Assembly: GCA_016125505.1 (NCBI GenBank)
Contig: WGLP01000003.1
Location: 372,001-436,000, forward strand
Source: Gammaproteobacteria bacterium
Lineage (GTDB): Bacteria > Pseudomonadota > Gammaproteobacteria > UBA6429 > Thiohalophilaceae
Length of the DNA: 64,000 bases
Direction: 5' to 3'
Position 1 is the first letter of the stretch, and each line of letters opens with the position of its first letter. Position numbers and translations under genes: made by a program. This document shows, piece by piece, positions 39,450 through 49,061 of this stretch. The notes under the pieces were generated by a model, which worked only from the letters and a program-made list of their open reading frames with translations, was not told the DNA's origin and did not search any database.

Positions 39450-39513
39450 TGTCTAGCGTCCACCATCTAGCCCGGTGCTCGCAACCGTATGGACGCCAAT
39501 GTACGAATGTCGC

Positions 39514-40428
39514 TTACTTGCCACCACCCAACTCGTGGACGTAAAACGCCAGCATCTTGATTTGCAGCGGGGTCAGACGATGCTTCCAGGTCGGCATCGT
39601 GCGGCTGACACCATGCGTGATCACCTGAATGATCGCCTGCTGCTTCTGATCGTGGGTCATGCCCGGATGAATCTGGGCAATGGTCCAGATTTGATCGGTC
39701 AGGTTGGCGGAGCCCATCATGATGTTACCGGTACCCGCATTGGTATGACAGGCAAAACAGCCGGCCTCACCATGGAAAAGCTTGTCGCCCAGTTTGACCT
39801 TGGCCACGTCCACCGCCTGACCGGACAGGCTCAGGACAAATTCACTCACCTCATCCATCTGTGCTGGCGTGAGACGACCGGCGAAAGAAGGCATGTTGCC
39901 GTGGCGGCCTTCGGTGATCGTGGTGTCGATCTGCTGGAAGGTGCCACCCCATAACCAGGAGTCGTCCGCCAGGTTCGGATATTTGCCGACGATACCGGCA
40001 CCACCGGCCTGGTGACAGGCCGCACAGTTGTCAGCGAACAATACCTTGGCAAAGGACAAGGCGAAGCCACGCTTCTGCGGGTCGTTCAGGATCTCTTCGA
40101 AGCTGGCATCCTTCAATTTGGCCAGATAGGTCGCCTGCTGTTCACGCGCGACTTGCATCTCTTCTTCGTACAAGGCACGGGTATTCCAGTGCGTCTTCAC
40201 CACCTTGCCTTCCTTGGTGGTGTATTCGATCTGGTTACCGATACCCTTGGTGAAACTGGTGCCGACAGGCCAGGCCGGATACAAAAACCAGTACACGACA
40301 GCAAACACGACCGTGGCGTAGAAACCCCAAAGCCACCAGGTCGGCAACGGGTTGTTGAATTCCTGGAGATCACCGTCCCACGAGTGACCAGTAGTCTGTA
40401 CTGTCTGTTTTGATTTTTCGTTGCTCAT
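39514..40428 (-). CDS. ccoP: Cbb3 cytochrome c oxidase subunit III (di-haem CcoP)
   Basis: 304 residues. An N-terminal membrane anchor (~32-52) after NNPLPTWWLWGFY, then two haem c sites, CAACH (135-139) and CFACH (224-228), with distal Met ligands in HGNMPSF and ISRTMPTW-like segments. CcoP takes electrons from soluble cytochrome c and passes them to CcoO. Downstream of ccoQ by 32 bases. Confidence 0.96.
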   Translation of the reverse strand: MSNEKSKQTVQTTGHSWDGDLQEFNNPLPTWWLWGFYATVVFAVVYWFLYPAWPVGTSFTKGIGNQIEYTTKEGKVVKTHWNTRALYEEEMQVAREQQATYLAKLKDASFEEILNDPQKRGFALSFAKVLFADNCAACHQAGGAGIVGKYPNLADDSWLWGGTFQQIDTTITEGRHGNMPSFAGRLTPAQMDEVSEFVLSLSGQAVDVAKVKLGDKLFHGEAGCFACHTNAGTGNIMMGSANLTDQIWTIAQIHPGMTHDQKQQAIIQVITHGVSRTMPTWKHRLTPLQIKMLAFYVHELGGGK

Positions 40429-40460
40429 GTTGTCTTGCCTGCCTGAGTCTCAATTAGTTG

Positions 40461-40625
40461 TTAGTCATCATCCAGCGGAATGTTCTTATGACTTTCGATG
40501 CGCTCACTGCGTTCTCTGCCAAGGAACAGATAAACGAGGATGCCAACGAATGTCACGAAGTAAAGCACCAGCGCAAACGGCTTGGTGTTTTCCATGTGCG
40601 TGAACCATTCAAAAAATTCCTGCAT
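40461..40625 (-). CDS. ccoQ: Cbb3 oxidase small subunit CcoQ
   Basis: A 54-residue ORF too short for usual ORF lists: an N-terminal amphipathic stretch (MQEFFEWFTHMENTKP), one membrane helix (FALVLYFVTFVGILVYLFL), then GRERSERIESHKNIPLDDD. This is the CcoQ/FixQ pattern, and the position between ccoO and ccoP is canonical. CcoQ stabilises the complex. A purine-rich GGGGCGGG precedes the ATG at 40625. Confidence 0.92.
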   Translation of the reverse strand: MQEFFEWFTHMENTKPFALVLYFVTFVGILVYLFLGRERSERIESHKNIPLDDD

Positions 40626-40637
40626 GCATGCCCGCCC

Positions 40638-41387
40638 CTAACGGTACTTGGCAAAGTGACCGTCTTCGAACTTGCTGAAGTCAACCATGGTGCCAAGGAC
40701 CTGCAGATAGGCAACCAGGGCATCCATTTCGGTAACACGACCCGGAATCCCGTCGTAGTTGTTGTCCTCGGCCTCTTTCAACAGGTTGTCATCCGCCTTG
40801 TTGATATCCAGCTCATCGGCAATGTCCTTGCCGAAACGCTTGACGTTCGCCTCGTATTCTTTTTCGGTAATGCTGTACGGCACACCGGTCTTGCGCAGTG
40901 CGCGCATGTGTTCGTCGATATCGTTGTATTTCAGGTCGGTCTTAATCAACCAGGGGTAATCCGGCATGATGGATTCCTTCACGACGGAACGCGGGGCTGT
41001 CAGGTGTTGCACATGCCATTCGTTGGAATACTTGTGGCCAACGCGAGCCAGGTCAGGACCTGTACGTTTCGAGCCCCACTGGAACGGGTGATCGTATTGT
41101 GATTCCGCTGCCAGCGAGTAGTGACCGTAGCGCAGCTTTTCATCACGGAACGGACGGATCATCTGCGAATGGCACAGGTAACAACCTTCACGCTGATAGA
41201 TATCGCGGCCAGCGAGCTGCAGCGGGGTGTACGGATGAATCGTCTCGATACCGTTCACCTTCACTTCTTCAATCGTGTCCTTCACATAGAACAGCGGCAC
41301 GATTTCCACCAGACCGCCGATACTGATGACGATCATGGTGAGGATGACCAATAAACCAGCGTGTGTTTCTATTTTTTCGTGTTTCAT
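40638..41387 (-). CDS. ccoO: Cbb3 cytochrome c oxidase subunit II (mono-haem CcoO)
   Basis: 249 residues. An N-terminal membrane anchor (~11-33) and one haem c motif CYLCH (69-73) in [16 protein letters not shown], with Met ligand region SIMPDYPWL. Transfers electrons from CcoP to the CcoN active site. ATG at 41387; 12 bases downstream of ccoN. Confidence 0.97.
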   Translation of the reverse strand: MKHEKIETHAGLLVILTMIVISIGGLVEIVPLFYVKDTIEEVKVNGIETIHPYTPLQLAGRDIYQREGCYLCHSQMIRPFRDEKLRYGHYSLAAESQYDHPFQWGSKRTGPDLARVGHKYSNEWHVQHLTAPRSVVKESIMPDYPWLIKTDLKYNDIDEHMRALRKTGVPYSITEKEYEANVKRFGKDIADELDINKADDNLLKEAEDNNYDGIPGRVTEMDALVAYLQVLGTMVDFSKFEDGHFAKYR

Positions 41388-41399
41388 TTATGACAACCT

Positions 41400-42860
41400 C
41401 TATGCACCAGCTTTGGCCAGCTTATCCGCGAGCTTGGCTTCGATTTCCGCCTGTTCATTGCGACCCTGACGAATCGTCATGAACACGTTATATGCCATCA
41501 GGATCATACCGACGACAAAGAACATGCCACCCACGGCGCGCACCACGTACGGCTTATGTACGAAGTTGACCGCTTCAACAAAGGTGTAAGCCAGGTTGCC
41601 GTACTGGTCGAATGCACGCAGCATCAGACCCTGACCGATACCGGCCACCCACATGGCGCTGATATACAGAACGATGCCGATGGTCGCCAGCCAGAAGTGG
41701 ATGTAGACAAGGCGCTGGGAGTACATGCGGGTTTCCCACAGACGCGGCACCATGTGATAGAACGAACCGAAGGTCACCATGGCTACCCAACCCAGCGCAC
41801 CGGAATGCACGTGACCGATGGTCCAGTCGGTGTAGTGAGACAGCGCGTTCACGCTCTTGAGTGACATCAACGGGCCTTCAAAGGTCGACATGCCGTAGAA
41901 CGACAGGGCAACGATCAGGAAACGGATAACCGGGTCGCTACGCAGTTTGTCCCAGGCGCCAGACAGGGTCATGATGCCGTTGATCATGCCGCCCCAGGAC
42001 GGCAGCAATAACAGGATCGAGAAGGTCGCTGCCAGCGTCGAGGTCCAGTCCGGCAATGCGGTCCAGTGCAGGTGGTGCGCACCTACCCACATGTACAGGA
42101 AGATCAGGGCCCAGAAGTGGATGATGGACAGGCGATAGGAATACACCGGCCGGCCTGCCTGTTTCGGTACGAAGTAGTACATCATCCCCAGGAACGCGGC
42201 CGTCAGGAAGAAACCGACGGCGTTGTGCCCGTACCACCATTGCGTCATGGCGTCCTGCACACCGGAGTGGATGCTGTAGGACTTGAGGCTGAAGAGGCTG
42301 ACGGGAATTTCGATGTTGTTGAAGATATGCAGGATGCCGGTGGCAAGAATGAAGGCGACGTAGAACCAGTTTGCGACGTAAATATGCGGTTGCGAACGTC
42401 TCGCCAGGGTACCGACATAGACAATGAAATAAATCACCCAGGTCACGGCAATCAGGATGTCCGCCGGCCAGACCATCTCGGCGTATTCACGCGATTCGGT
42501 GTAGCCCAGGGTGTAACCGAGGGCGGAGATACCGATTGCCAGTTGCCAGCCCCAGAAGGTCAGGTTGGCCATGAAATCGGAATTGAGCCGAACCTGGCAG
42601 GTACGCTGCACGACGTAATACGAGGTCGCAAACAGGGCGCTGCCTCCAAAACCGAAAATCACCAGCGTGGTATGCACCGGCCGCAGGCGTCCGAAGGTGA
42701 TGTAGGGTATATCAAAGTTGAACATGGGCCAGGCCAGTTCCATGGCGATATACACGCCGACCAGCATGCCGATGACGCCCCAGACAACGGCCATAAACGC
42801 GAACTTGCGTACGATGTCGTAGTTATAGGGTTGAACGGAGGTTTGACTTATCGCTGACAT
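41400..42860 (-). CDS. ccoN: Cbb3 cytochrome c oxidase catalytic subunit I (CcoN)
   Basis: 486 residues with twelve membrane helices. Haem and CuB histidines appear in [29 protein letters not shown] and [12 protein letters not shown]; the [11 protein letters not shown] segment includes the cross-linked Tyr of the C-type oxidases. CcoN reduces O2 with very high affinity, pumping protons. Heads the operon ccoNOQP-ccoGHIS. I saw no FNR/ANR box (TTGAT-N4-ATCAA) in the upstream 240 bases, although such operons are often so controlled. Confidence 0.97.
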   Translation of the reverse strand: MSAISQTSVQPYNYDIVRKFAFMAVVWGVIGMLVGVYIAMELAWPMFNFDIPYITFGRLRPVHTTLVIFGFGGSALFATSYYVVQRTCQVRLNSDFMANLTFWGWQLAIGISALGYTLGYTESREYAEMVWPADILIAVTWVIYFIVYVGTLARRSQPHIYVANWFYVAFILATGILHIFNNIEIPVSLFSLKSYSIHSGVQDAMTQWWYGHNAVGFFLTAAFLGMMYYFVPKQAGRPVYSYRLSIIHFWALIFLYMWVGAHHLHWTALPDWTSTLAATFSILLLLPSWGGMINGIMTLSGAWDKLRSDPVIRFLIVALSFYGMSTFEGPLMSLKSVNALSHYTDWTIGHVHSGALGWVAMVTFGSFYHMVPRLWETRMYSQRLVYIHFWLATIGIVLYISAMWVAGIGQGLMLRAFDQYGNLAYTFVEAVNFVHKPYVVRAVGGMFFVVGMILMAYNVFMTIRQGRNEQAEIEAKLADKLAKAGA

Positions 42861-42946
42861 ATTTTCTGACCCCGTAGCCTGATTGAGTTAAACATTCCTC
42901 TGCGGATATTCAGTATCGGACACCACAGCAAGTATTCCAGTCAAAA

Positions 42947-42976
42947 AAACACCCGCGGCCAAGCATGCGGGTGTTT
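42947..42976 (-). terminator. Intrinsic terminator between cyoE and ccoN
   Basis: On the minus strand AAACACCCGC, a 10-base loop, GCGGGTGTTT and seven T in all. It ends transcripts arriving from cyoE and so isolates the ccoN promoter in the 86 bases before its ATG. Confidence 0.85.
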
Positions 42977-43041
42977 ATAGAAATTCAGAATATCCTGATA
43001 TTGTAATTAGCAGGAAATATGGGATCAAGATGTCGCCGGAC

Positions 43042-43069
43042 AATTTGTCAGTTTAATGCATGACAAATT
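43042..43069. promoter_or_regulatory. Inverted repeat downstream of cyoE
   Basis: AATTTGTCA and TGACAAATT, nine-base perfect arms around GTTTAATGCA, 31 bases past the cyoE stop. Could be a protein-binding operator or an mRNA hairpin; I cannot decide. It shares no core with the other repeats. Confidence 0.4.
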
Positions 43070-43099
43070 CAATGACTTAGATTTTCGCGGGACATTTGC

Positions 43100-44029
43100 T
43101 TACGGATTTAGGGAAGGCAGTATCAGCACATAATGGTCAATCAGCAGCGCCGCGAACAACAACATCAAATAAAGGATTGAATAACCAAATGTTTTCATCG
43201 CGATCGAAGGCTGCTTGCCCGCCATCAGACGGATAGCGTAGGACAGGAAAATACCGTTGAGGATCAATGTGCTAACCAGATAGATGAGGCCACTCATTCG
43301 CACCAGATACGGCAACAACGTTACCGCGCACAATATAATGGTATAGAGCAGGACATGCAGACGTGTGAATTGCACGCCATGGGTCACCGGCAGCATCGGT
43401 ATATCCACTTTGGCATATTCATCGCGCCGGTGAATCGCCAGCGCCCAGAAGTGCGGCGGTGTCCAGGCGAAGATAATCAAAAATAACAGGAGGCTGTTGG
43501 GATCGATCGTGCCGGTGACCGTGGACCAACCGAGGATCGGTGGTGCGGCGCCGGCAGCACCGCCGATGACGATGTTCTGCGGCGTGGCCCGTTTCAGGAA
43601 CATGGTATAGATCACGGCGTAGCCAATCAGGGAGAAGAAGGTCAGCACCGCGGTAATCACGTTCACCAGAAATACCAGGATCAGCATCGCGATAATGCCG
43701 ACGATCACCGCGAAGATCAGCGCCTGGTTCTTGGTGAGATGGCCCGTGGGCAGCGGCCGCTTGCTGGTCCGGCCCATGATGGAATCGACCTGCTGATCGA
43801 CCAACTGGTTGATTGCCGCCGCGGAAGCCGCAGCGAGACCGATGCCCAGGGTGCCGAAGATCAGCGGTTGCAGCGGCACCATACCGGGAGAGGCGAGAAA
43901 CATACCGACGATGGCGGTAAACACGATCAGGAACACTACCTTCGGCTTGCACAGCTCGTAATAGTCACGACAGCTGGCAGAGATTAAATGTACCCGGCCT
44001 GGATTCACATGATCATGCATCGTTTTCAT
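43100..44029 (-). CDS. cyoE: Protohaem IX farnesyltransferase (haem O synthase)
   Basis: 309 residues, nine hydrophobic helices. The polyprenyl diphosphate motif [23 protein letters not shown] and the second loop [14 protein letters not shown] are typical of CtaB/CyoE, which farnesylates haem B to haem O. It sits at the end of the caa3 oxidase cluster. The next enzyme (CtaA, haem O to haem A) is not next to it: only 45 bases separate it from the SCO-like gene. Confidence 0.94.
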   Translation of the reverse strand: MKTMHDHVNPGRVHLISASCRDYYELCKPKVVFLIVFTAIVGMFLASPGMVPLQPLIFGTLGIGLAAASAAAINQLVDQQVDSIMGRTSKRPLPTGHLTKNQALIFAVIVGIIAMLILVFLVNVITAVLTFFSLIGYAVIYTMFLKRATPQNIVIGGAAGAAPPILGWSTVTGTIDPNSLLLFLIIFAWTPPHFWALAIHRRDEYAKVDIPMLPVTHGVQFTRLHVLLYTIILCAVTLLPYLVRMSGLIYLVSTLILNGIFLSYAIRLMAGKQPSIAMKTFGYSILYLMLLFAALLIDHYVLILPSLNP

Positions 44030-44074
44030 AGGCTTCGATCCCGCTTTAGTCTTGAATAAAATTACGCAACGCGA

Positions 44075-44689
44075 TTAACCCAGTTGCGACCACTTCAACA
44101 GGTATTTCAAATCTTCCATCAAACCGATATGACGAAAACCGTACGGATAGTGCATCAGCAGCACGCCGGCCGGATCGACCAGGTATAACCGATTGTCACT
44201 GCCTGGCTGCTGGTTTTTATCAACCTGAAATTGTTGCAGCAACTGCATGCGCTGTTGCTCGTCACCGTGCAGGAAAATCATGCCCGGATAATTCTTTTCC
44301 AGTTTGCTCAGGTCTCCCGTGAACTTATCCGCATCCAGCACATAGTAGTAATTGATACGGCCTGCCTCGGTACCCTGCCCCCAGCGCGCATCGCGGGCCT
44401 TGATAAGGGTCTCTTCACAGGCCCGATCGCAGCTTCCGGCACCGATGTATATCAGTGACCACTTGCCGCGCAGCTTGTCCAGATCAAACGCCTTGCCGTC
44501 CACCGTTTGCATGGTGAATGACTTGAGATTGATCGTGGGTTTGTACAGGACACCGTAATTTTTCGTCGATTTCGGCATCCATTCCGGATTTTTATGAATC
44601 ACATACGCTGCCACGATGGGCAATAAAAACACCGCCAGTAACAACAGCAGCTTGGCCCGCGAACGATTTACCGCTTGCCTGTCATTCAT
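44075..44689 (-). CDS. Membrane-anchored SCO/thioredoxin-like oxidase assembly protein
   Basis: 204 residues from an ATG at 44689 that overlaps the SURF1 stop; an earlier ATG at 44707 is possible. One membrane helix (AKLLLLLAVFLLPIVAAYVI), then a thioredoxin-like fold with SCDRACEE in place of the SCO copper motif CxxxC and late residues VDPAGVLLMHYPYG. Genes of this type lie between SURF1 and ctaA in Pseudomonas-like cox clusters. A role in copper or thiol chemistry of CoxB is inferred. Confidence 0.75.
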   Translation of the reverse strand: MNDRQAVNRSRAKLLLLLAVFLLPIVAAYVIHKNPEWMPKSTKNYGVLYKPTINLKSFTMQTVDGKAFDLDKLRGKWSLIYIGAGSCDRACEETLIKARDARWGQGTEAGRINYYYVLDADKFTGDLSKLEKNYPGMIFLHGDEQQRMQLLQQFQVDKNQQPGSDNRLYLVDPAGVLLMHYPYGFRHIGLMEDLKYLLKWSQLG

Positions 44690-45425
44690 CTTGCGTTCCG
44701 GATTCATGAATACGTTTTGTATTGACCACGATATAAATCACCAATAGCACCAGTGCCATGGTAAACCACTGCACGGCATAACTGACATGCTTTGCCGGCG
44801 GCATGTTCACGAATTGCCAGTTGCGAACAAAGCCGTATCTTTCCTTTGGATCCAGCAGCAACATAAACGGCGCCAGATCCAGTTTCGTCTCTGCCTGAAT
44901 CTCCTGGATATCGACCCAACGTACGACGGCAGGCCAACCCTGATTACTGCGATTAGCAGCACCGAAAGACACAACGTCCTTGGTATGGTAATCGGCGATA
45001 CCGGTAAGCGTGACCTCCTGATCAGGCGTATCGATATGCGGTAACTCCGCACGCGAATTGCCGAGAGGCACCCAGCCTCTATCCACCAGTACCACCTGAT
45101 TCGTTTGCTTGATCCGGAGCGGTGTCACCACGTCGTAGCCAGCCTGTCCTTGAGAGACCTTGTTATCGATGAAGATCTGGTACTTATCGAGAAAGGTCCC
45201 GCTGACCTGCAAATGGCGATATTCCAGATCATCGTTCGCACCTACTCTCTGCACAATCGGTAATGGCGGTAAATCCATCTTCGCGTGTTGATTTGCGAGA
45301 ATAACGCGCTTTTGATCCGCCCTCGCCAACTGCCAGAAGCCAAGCCGCAATAGCAAGGGGAACAACACTACCACCAGTAGTGATGGGATCAGGCGCGGTT
45401 TGAACTGATATTTTCCGATTCGCAT
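44682..45425 (-). CDS. SURF1 family cytochrome oxidase assembly protein
   Basis: 247 residues from the ATG at 45425 (a TTG two codons earlier is weaker). Two membrane helices, at ~12-30 (PSLLVVVLFPLLLRLGFWQL) and at the C-terminus (AVQWFTMALVLLVIYIVV), flank a periplasmic domain. Family signatures: GFWQLARADQK, YDVVTPLRI, VLVDRGWVPLG and HVSYAVQWF. SURF1 delivers haem A to subunit I. Divergent from the DUF2909 gene, so it starts its own transcript with the SCO-like gene and cyoE. Confidence 0.92.
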   Translation of the reverse strand: MRIGKYQFKPRLIPSLLVVVLFPLLLRLGFWQLARADQKRVILANQHAKMDLPPLPIVQRVGANDDLEYRHLQVSGTFLDKYQIFIDNKVSQGQAGYDVVTPLRIKQTNQVVLVDRGWVPLGNSRAELPHIDTPDQEVTLTGIADYHTKDVVSFGAANRSNQGWPAVVRWVDIQEIQAETKLDLAPFMLLLDPKERYGFVRNWQFVNMPPAKHVSYAVQWFTMALVLLVIYIVVNTKRIHESGTQDE

Positions 45426-45474
45426 GCACAAGCAGATTGTTTATACTGAGTGTCTATCCCGCACGGAGTTAATC

Positions 45475-45714
45475 ATGAAAATCATCATACTGGGATTGCT
45501 GTTCCTGATCATCGTCAGTCTGTTCGTGGCCTTGTACACACTGGTCAAGGACCGTGGACAATCCAATCGTACAGTACGTGCGTTAACCATGCGTGTCGCT
45601 CTCTCTATCCTGCTCATCCTGATTCTGCTGATCAGCTATAAAGCCGGCTTGATTCACCCGAACTATTCACCGTTTGACTACAAAAACAAGTCCGCTCTCG
45701 AGCACGGTAAATAG
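45475..45714 (+). CDS. Twin transmembrane protein (DUF2909)
   Basis: 79 residues: helix one (IIILGLLFLIIVSLFVALYTLV), a polar KDRGQSNRTVRALTMR loop and helix two (ALSILLILILLISYKAGL), then a short tail. The ATG at 45475 has GGAG seven bases upstream; an ATG 17 codons earlier is out of context. Such twin-helix proteins sit in cox clusters of gamma- and betaproteobacteria, function unknown. It is the only plus-strand gene in the cluster, and convergent with coxC. Confidence 0.85.
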   Translation: MKIIILGLLFLIIVSLFVALYTLVKDRGQSNRTVRALTMRVALSILLILILLISYKAGLIHPNYSPFDYKNKSALEHGK

Positions 45715-45761
45715 AAATATCCTCTCTTCAGCATTTCGTCACCGCCTGTTTGAAAATAAAA

Positions 45762-45784
45762 GGGCGCCAACGGCGTTGGCGCCC
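45762..45784 (-). terminator. Intrinsic terminator after coxC
   Basis: GGGCGCCAAC-GGC-GTTGGCGCCC, ten perfect pairs, followed on the minus strand by TTTTATTTT. It closes the coxB-coxA-cox11-coxC transcript before the SURF1 unit; it lies also 47 bases past the DUF2909 stop on the other strand. Confidence 0.9.
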
Positions 45785-45810
45785 CAAATCTCCCTGGCGT
45801 TAATATTTTT

Positions 45811-46683
45811 TTATATCCAGTAAACAAAAATAAACAGGCCGACCCATACAACGTCCACAAAGTGCCAGTACCAGGAGGCCGCCTCAAACGCAAAGTGATG
45901 GTCCGGTTTGAAGTGCCCCTTGAGACAACGGAGCAACATGATGGTCAACATCGTGGCGCCGATAGTGACGTGCAGACCGTGGAAGCCGGTCAACATGAAG
46001 AATGTCGTGCCGTAGATGCCGCTGCTCAGTTTCAGGTCCAGAGCTTCATAGGCATGCGCATATTCGTGGATCTGGAAACCCAGGAAGCTAAAGCCCAAAA
46101 CAACCGTCACCAGCAACCAGAAATTCAGTGCACCACGCTTGTTCGCCTTCAGCGCGTGATGCGCCAGGGTCACAGTCACACTGGAACTCAACAGGATAAT
46201 GGTATTCAGCAAAGGAATACCGCTGGCTTCAATCACGCCTTTAGGCGACGGGAACTTGCCCGGATCCGGTGTATTCAGCAGCGGCCAGGTCGAGGAAAAC
46301 TTGTTCCACAGATACTGGTGTGTAGCCGGATCCGCGCCGCCCAACCAGGGTACGGATAACTGACGTGCATAAAACAGGGCACCGAAGAAGGCGGCAAAAA
46401 ACATGACTTCGGAAAAGATGAACCACATCATCGCCATGCGGAAGGTCGTATCGACCTGAGCATTGTATTTTCCGCCTTCGCTTTCGCGAATGACCGTGCC
46501 AAACCAGCCGAACATCATGAAGGCAATAATCGCAAGACCGATATACATCACGGTCAGATTGCCAACGCCGCCGTTACCCGTCACCAGTGCATGTGCAAAA
46601 CCAAACGTGGTGGCGAACAAACCAAGTGAGCCAATGAGCGGCCAATAGCTTGGTTCGGGCAAATAATATTTTTGTTCTGACAT
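45811..46683 (-). CDS. coxC: Cytochrome c oxidase subunit III
   Basis: 290 residues with seven membrane helices. Signature segments: YYLPEPSYWPLIGSLGL, GGKYNAQVDTTFRMAMMWFIFSEVMFF (the conserved Glu), LLLSSSVTVTLAHHALK, GFHGLHV and WYWHFVDVVWVGLF. Subunit III stabilises the proton uptake path of subunit I. Follows cox11 by two bases. Confidence 0.96.
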   Translation of the reverse strand: MSEQKYYLPEPSYWPLIGSLGLFATTFGFAHALVTGNGGVGNLTVMYIGLAIIAFMMFGWFGTVIRESEGGKYNAQVDTTFRMAMMWFIFSEVMFFAAFFGALFYARQLSVPWLGGADPATHQYLWNKFSSTWPLLNTPDPGKFPSPKGVIEASGIPLLNTIILLSSSVTVTLAHHALKANKRGALNFWLLVTVVLGFSFLGFQIHEYAHAYEALDLKLSSGIYGTTFFMLTGFHGLHVTIGATMLTIMLLRCLKGHFKPDHHFAFEAASWYWHFVDVVWVGLFIFVYWI

Positions 46684-46685
46684 GT

Positions 46686-47303
46686 TTACCCCTCTTTGCG
46701 CTTTAATAGTAATTCGTTATTCGACTCTTTACTGGTACTGGCTGTTTGCTTCAGTTCGATAAAGCGGTAGCTCAAAGTCAGTATCGGTATATTCCTGGGA
46801 ATGCTGCTATCCACAACAAACCGCAACGGCATTGATTTCGCCTCACCCGGTTTAAGTACCTGCTTGGAGAAACAGAAGCATTCAATCTTGGCGAGATACT
46901 TGGTGGCTACGCCGGGTGACACGCTCGGTATGGCCTGAACCACCATTTCCTTATCCGAGAGGTTCTTGACGTAATAAGCAACTTCCTTGACCTCACCGGG
47001 ATTGACCTCCACCTGTCGTATCAGTGGACGAAACTCCAAATCCAGGGCCCGATTGTCTGTCACCAGGAACTGCATGGTCACCTGACGGGTTTTATCGATT
47101 CCCCCGTGCAGTACAGTTTGTTTCGCGATAGCGCTGGCCTGATAAGTACCGTTTTCGATACTGGTAATGCGCCCGTTTATTCCAAACGCATCGCAGAATA
47201 CGTTGTAAAGCGGCACCAGCGCGAAACCAAAACCGAACATGCCGATGACCGCAACCATCAACACCACGACAACTCTACGGTTCTTGGTTTGTGTCTTGCT
47301 CAT
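46686..47303 (-). CDS. ctaG: Cytochrome c oxidase copper chaperone Cox11/CtaG
   Basis: 205 residues from the ATG at 47303 (GTG at 47306 also in frame). One membrane helix (VVVVLMVAVIGMFGFGFALVPLY) then the Cox11 Ig-like domain: CDAFGINGR, FLVTDNRALDLEFRP, and the copper-binding IECFCFSKQ. It inserts CuB into subunit I. Overlaps the preceding 37-residue ORF by one base (TGATG). Confidence 0.95.
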   Translation of the reverse strand: MSKTQTKNRRVVVVLMVAVIGMFGFGFALVPLYNVFCDAFGINGRITSIENGTYQASAIAKQTVLHGGIDKTRQVTMQFLVTDNRALDLEFRPLIRQVEVNPGEVKEVAYYVKNLSDKEMVVQAIPSVSPGVATKYLAKIECFCFSKQVLKPGEAKSMPLRFVVDSSIPRNIPILTLSYRFIELKQTASTSKESNNELLLKRKEG

Positions 47304-47416
47304 CACTTCCAGTGCATCATTACAAATACGGCATAAAATGCGATTGCCATTCCTGCCACCACCACCACGGTAATCATGATACCGCGCCGGGTCTTTGCAT
47401 CTTGTTCCTGCTTCAT
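47303..47416 (-). CDS. 37-residue membrane peptide between coxA and cox11
   Basis: MKQEQDAKTRRG, one hydrophobic helix (IMITVVVVAGMAIAFYAVFVM) and MHWK, ending in TGA that overlaps the cox11 ATG. The coupled stop-start and the conserved position match the 'cytochrome oxidase small assembly protein' annotations of beta- and gammaproteobacteria. Likely a single-span assembly factor of the aa3/caa3 oxidase. Too short for ordinary gene calls. Confidence 0.75.
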   Translation of the reverse strand: MKQEQDAKTRRGIMITVVVVAGMAIAFYAVFVMMHWK

Positions 47417-47437
47417 TACAACCTGCATACTGCTAAA

Positions 47438-47467
47438 GCGGTTCGCCGGACAAGTCCGGCGAACCGC
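47438..47467. terminator. Strong hairpin after coxA
   Basis: Perfect 14-base arms GCGGTTCGCCGGAC and GTCCGGCGAACCGC separated by AA, six bases past the coxA stop. On the minus strand only TTTA follows, so it is more likely a partial terminator or 3'-end stabiliser that lowers expression of the downstream assembly genes relative to coxBA. Confidence 0.7.
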
Positions 47468-47473
47468 GGGTTC

Positions 47474-49036
47474 CTACTTGATTTCCGGTGCCGTCTCAAA
47501 CGTGTGGTATGGCGCCGGTGACGGAATCGTCCATTCCAGACCTTCCGCTCCATCCCAAACCTGGGCTGTCGCCTTCTCGCCGCCACGAATGGTTTTGATC
47601 ACGATATAGAGGAACAGCAACTGGCTGGCGCCGAAGACGAAGCCACCGATAGACGACACCATGTTCCAGTCGGCAAAAATCGGTGAATAGTCCGGAATCC
47701 GGCGCGGCATGCCTTCCAGACCAAGGAAGTGCTGCGGGAAGAACAGGACATTTACCGCGATGGCAGACAGCCAGAAATGCAGCTTGGATAATTTCTCGTT
47801 GTACATATGGCCGGTCCACTTCGGCAGCCAGTAGTACACGCCACCGAGAATCGCGAACAAGGCGCCGGTCACCAATACATAGTGGAAGTGCGCCACCACA
47901 AAGTAGGTATCGTGATATTGGAAGTCAGCCGGCGCGACACCCAGCATCAGGCCGGTAAAGCCGCCGATGGTGAACAGGAAGACGAAGGCGATGGCCCACA
48001 GCATCGGTACTTCGAAGGTCATGGAACCGCGCCACATGGTCGCTACCCAGTTGAAGACCTTCACCGCGGTCGGTACCGCGATCATCACGGTGGCATACAT
48101 GAAGTACAGTTCACCGGCAACCGGCATGCCTACGACGAACATGTGGTGCGCCCACACGATGAACGACAGGAATGCAATCGCGGCAGTCGCATACACCATG
48201 GAGGCATAACCGAACAGCTTCTTGCGCGCGAAGGTCGGAATGATCTGCGACACGATACCAAAGGCCGGCAGAATCATGATGTACACCTCAGGGTGACCGA
48301 AGAACCAGAACACGTGCTGGAACAATACAGGGTCACCACCGCCGGCGGCATCGAAGAATGACGTACCGAAGTATTTATCCGTCAGCATCATGGTCACGGC
48401 ACCGGCAAGCACCGGCATCACGGCGATCAGCAGGAACGCAGTGATCAGCCAGGTCCAGACGAACATCGGCATCTTCATCAGGGTCATGCCCGGGGCGCGC
48501 ATGTTGAGGATGGTCGCGATGATGTTAATCGAGCCCATGATGGAAGAAATACCCAGCAAGTGGATTGCAAAGATAAAGTAACCGAGCTTGCCGTATTGAC
48601 CGGATAACGGCTCATAGAAGGTCCAGCCGAAGTTCGGGCCCTGGCCTGCAAAGAAATCACCACCCATAAACATCGGTGAAACCAGCATGAAGGCCGCAAA
48701 CGGCAGGATCCAGAAACTCCAGTTGTTCATACGCGGCAAGGCCATGTCGGGCGCACCGATCATCATCGGCACCAGCCAGTTTGCCAGACCGACCGTGGCC
48801 GGCATGATGGCGCCGAACACCATGATCAGACCGTGCAGGGTCGTCATCATGTTGAAGAAGTTCGGATCAACGAACTGCATGCCCGGCTCGAACAGCTCAG
48901 CACGAATTACCATGGCCATGGAACCGCCGATGAGCAGCATGATAAAGGAGAACCAGAGATATAAGGTGCCGATGTCCTTGTGGTTGGTGGTGAACAACCA
49001 ACGCTTGATCCCGGTCGGATGATGATGATCACTCAT
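47474..49036 (-). CDS. coxA: Cytochrome c oxidase subunit I
   Basis: 520 residues from the ATG at 49036, near AGGTTT; a longer open frame upstream runs into coxB and is rejected. Twelve helices. Haem-copper ligands: [11 protein letters not shown] (His), [15 protein letters not shown] (CuB His, its cross-linked Tyr and the Glu of the D-channel), [10 protein letters not shown] (CuB His pair) and [14 protein letters not shown]-type, A1 subfamily, which uses haem A and pumps protons. Between coxB (25 bases) and the small ORF. Confidence 0.97.
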   Translation of the reverse strand: MSDHHHPTGIKRWLFTTNHKDIGTLYLWFSFIMLLIGGSMAMVIRAELFEPGMQFVDPNFFNMMTTLHGLIMVFGAIMPATVGLANWLVPMMIGAPDMALPRMNNWSFWILPFAAFMLVSPMFMGGDFFAGQGPNFGWTFYEPLSGQYGKLGYFIFAIHLLGISSIMGSINIIATILNMRAPGMTLMKMPMFVWTWLITAFLLIAVMPVLAGAVTMMLTDKYFGTSFFDAAGGGDPVLFQHVFWFFGHPEVYIMILPAFGIVSQIIPTFARKKLFGYASMVYATAAIAFLSFIVWAHHMFVVGMPVAGELYFMYATVMIAVPTAVKVFNWVATMWRGSMTFEVPMLWAIAFVFLFTIGGFTGLMLGVAPADFQYHDTYFVVAHFHYVLVTGALFAILGGVYYWLPKWTGHMYNEKLSKLHFWLSAIAVNVLFFPQHFLGLEGMPRRIPDYSPIFADWNMVSSIGGFVFGASQLLFLYIVIKTIRGGEKATAQVWDGAEGLEWTIPSPAPYHTFETAPEIK

Positions 49037-49061
49037 TGCTATAAACCTCCGTTCGCCCAGA

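Noticed and set aside
43042-43069. Inverted repeat as an intrinsic terminator of cyoE
   Set aside because: No U-tract follows on the minus strand, and a much better terminator lies at 42947-42976.
42861-43099. FNR/ANR box ahead of ccoN
   Set aside because: I looked for TTGAT-N4-ATCAA on both strands. Only half-sites such as GATCAAG near 43023 were seen, with no second half at the right distance.
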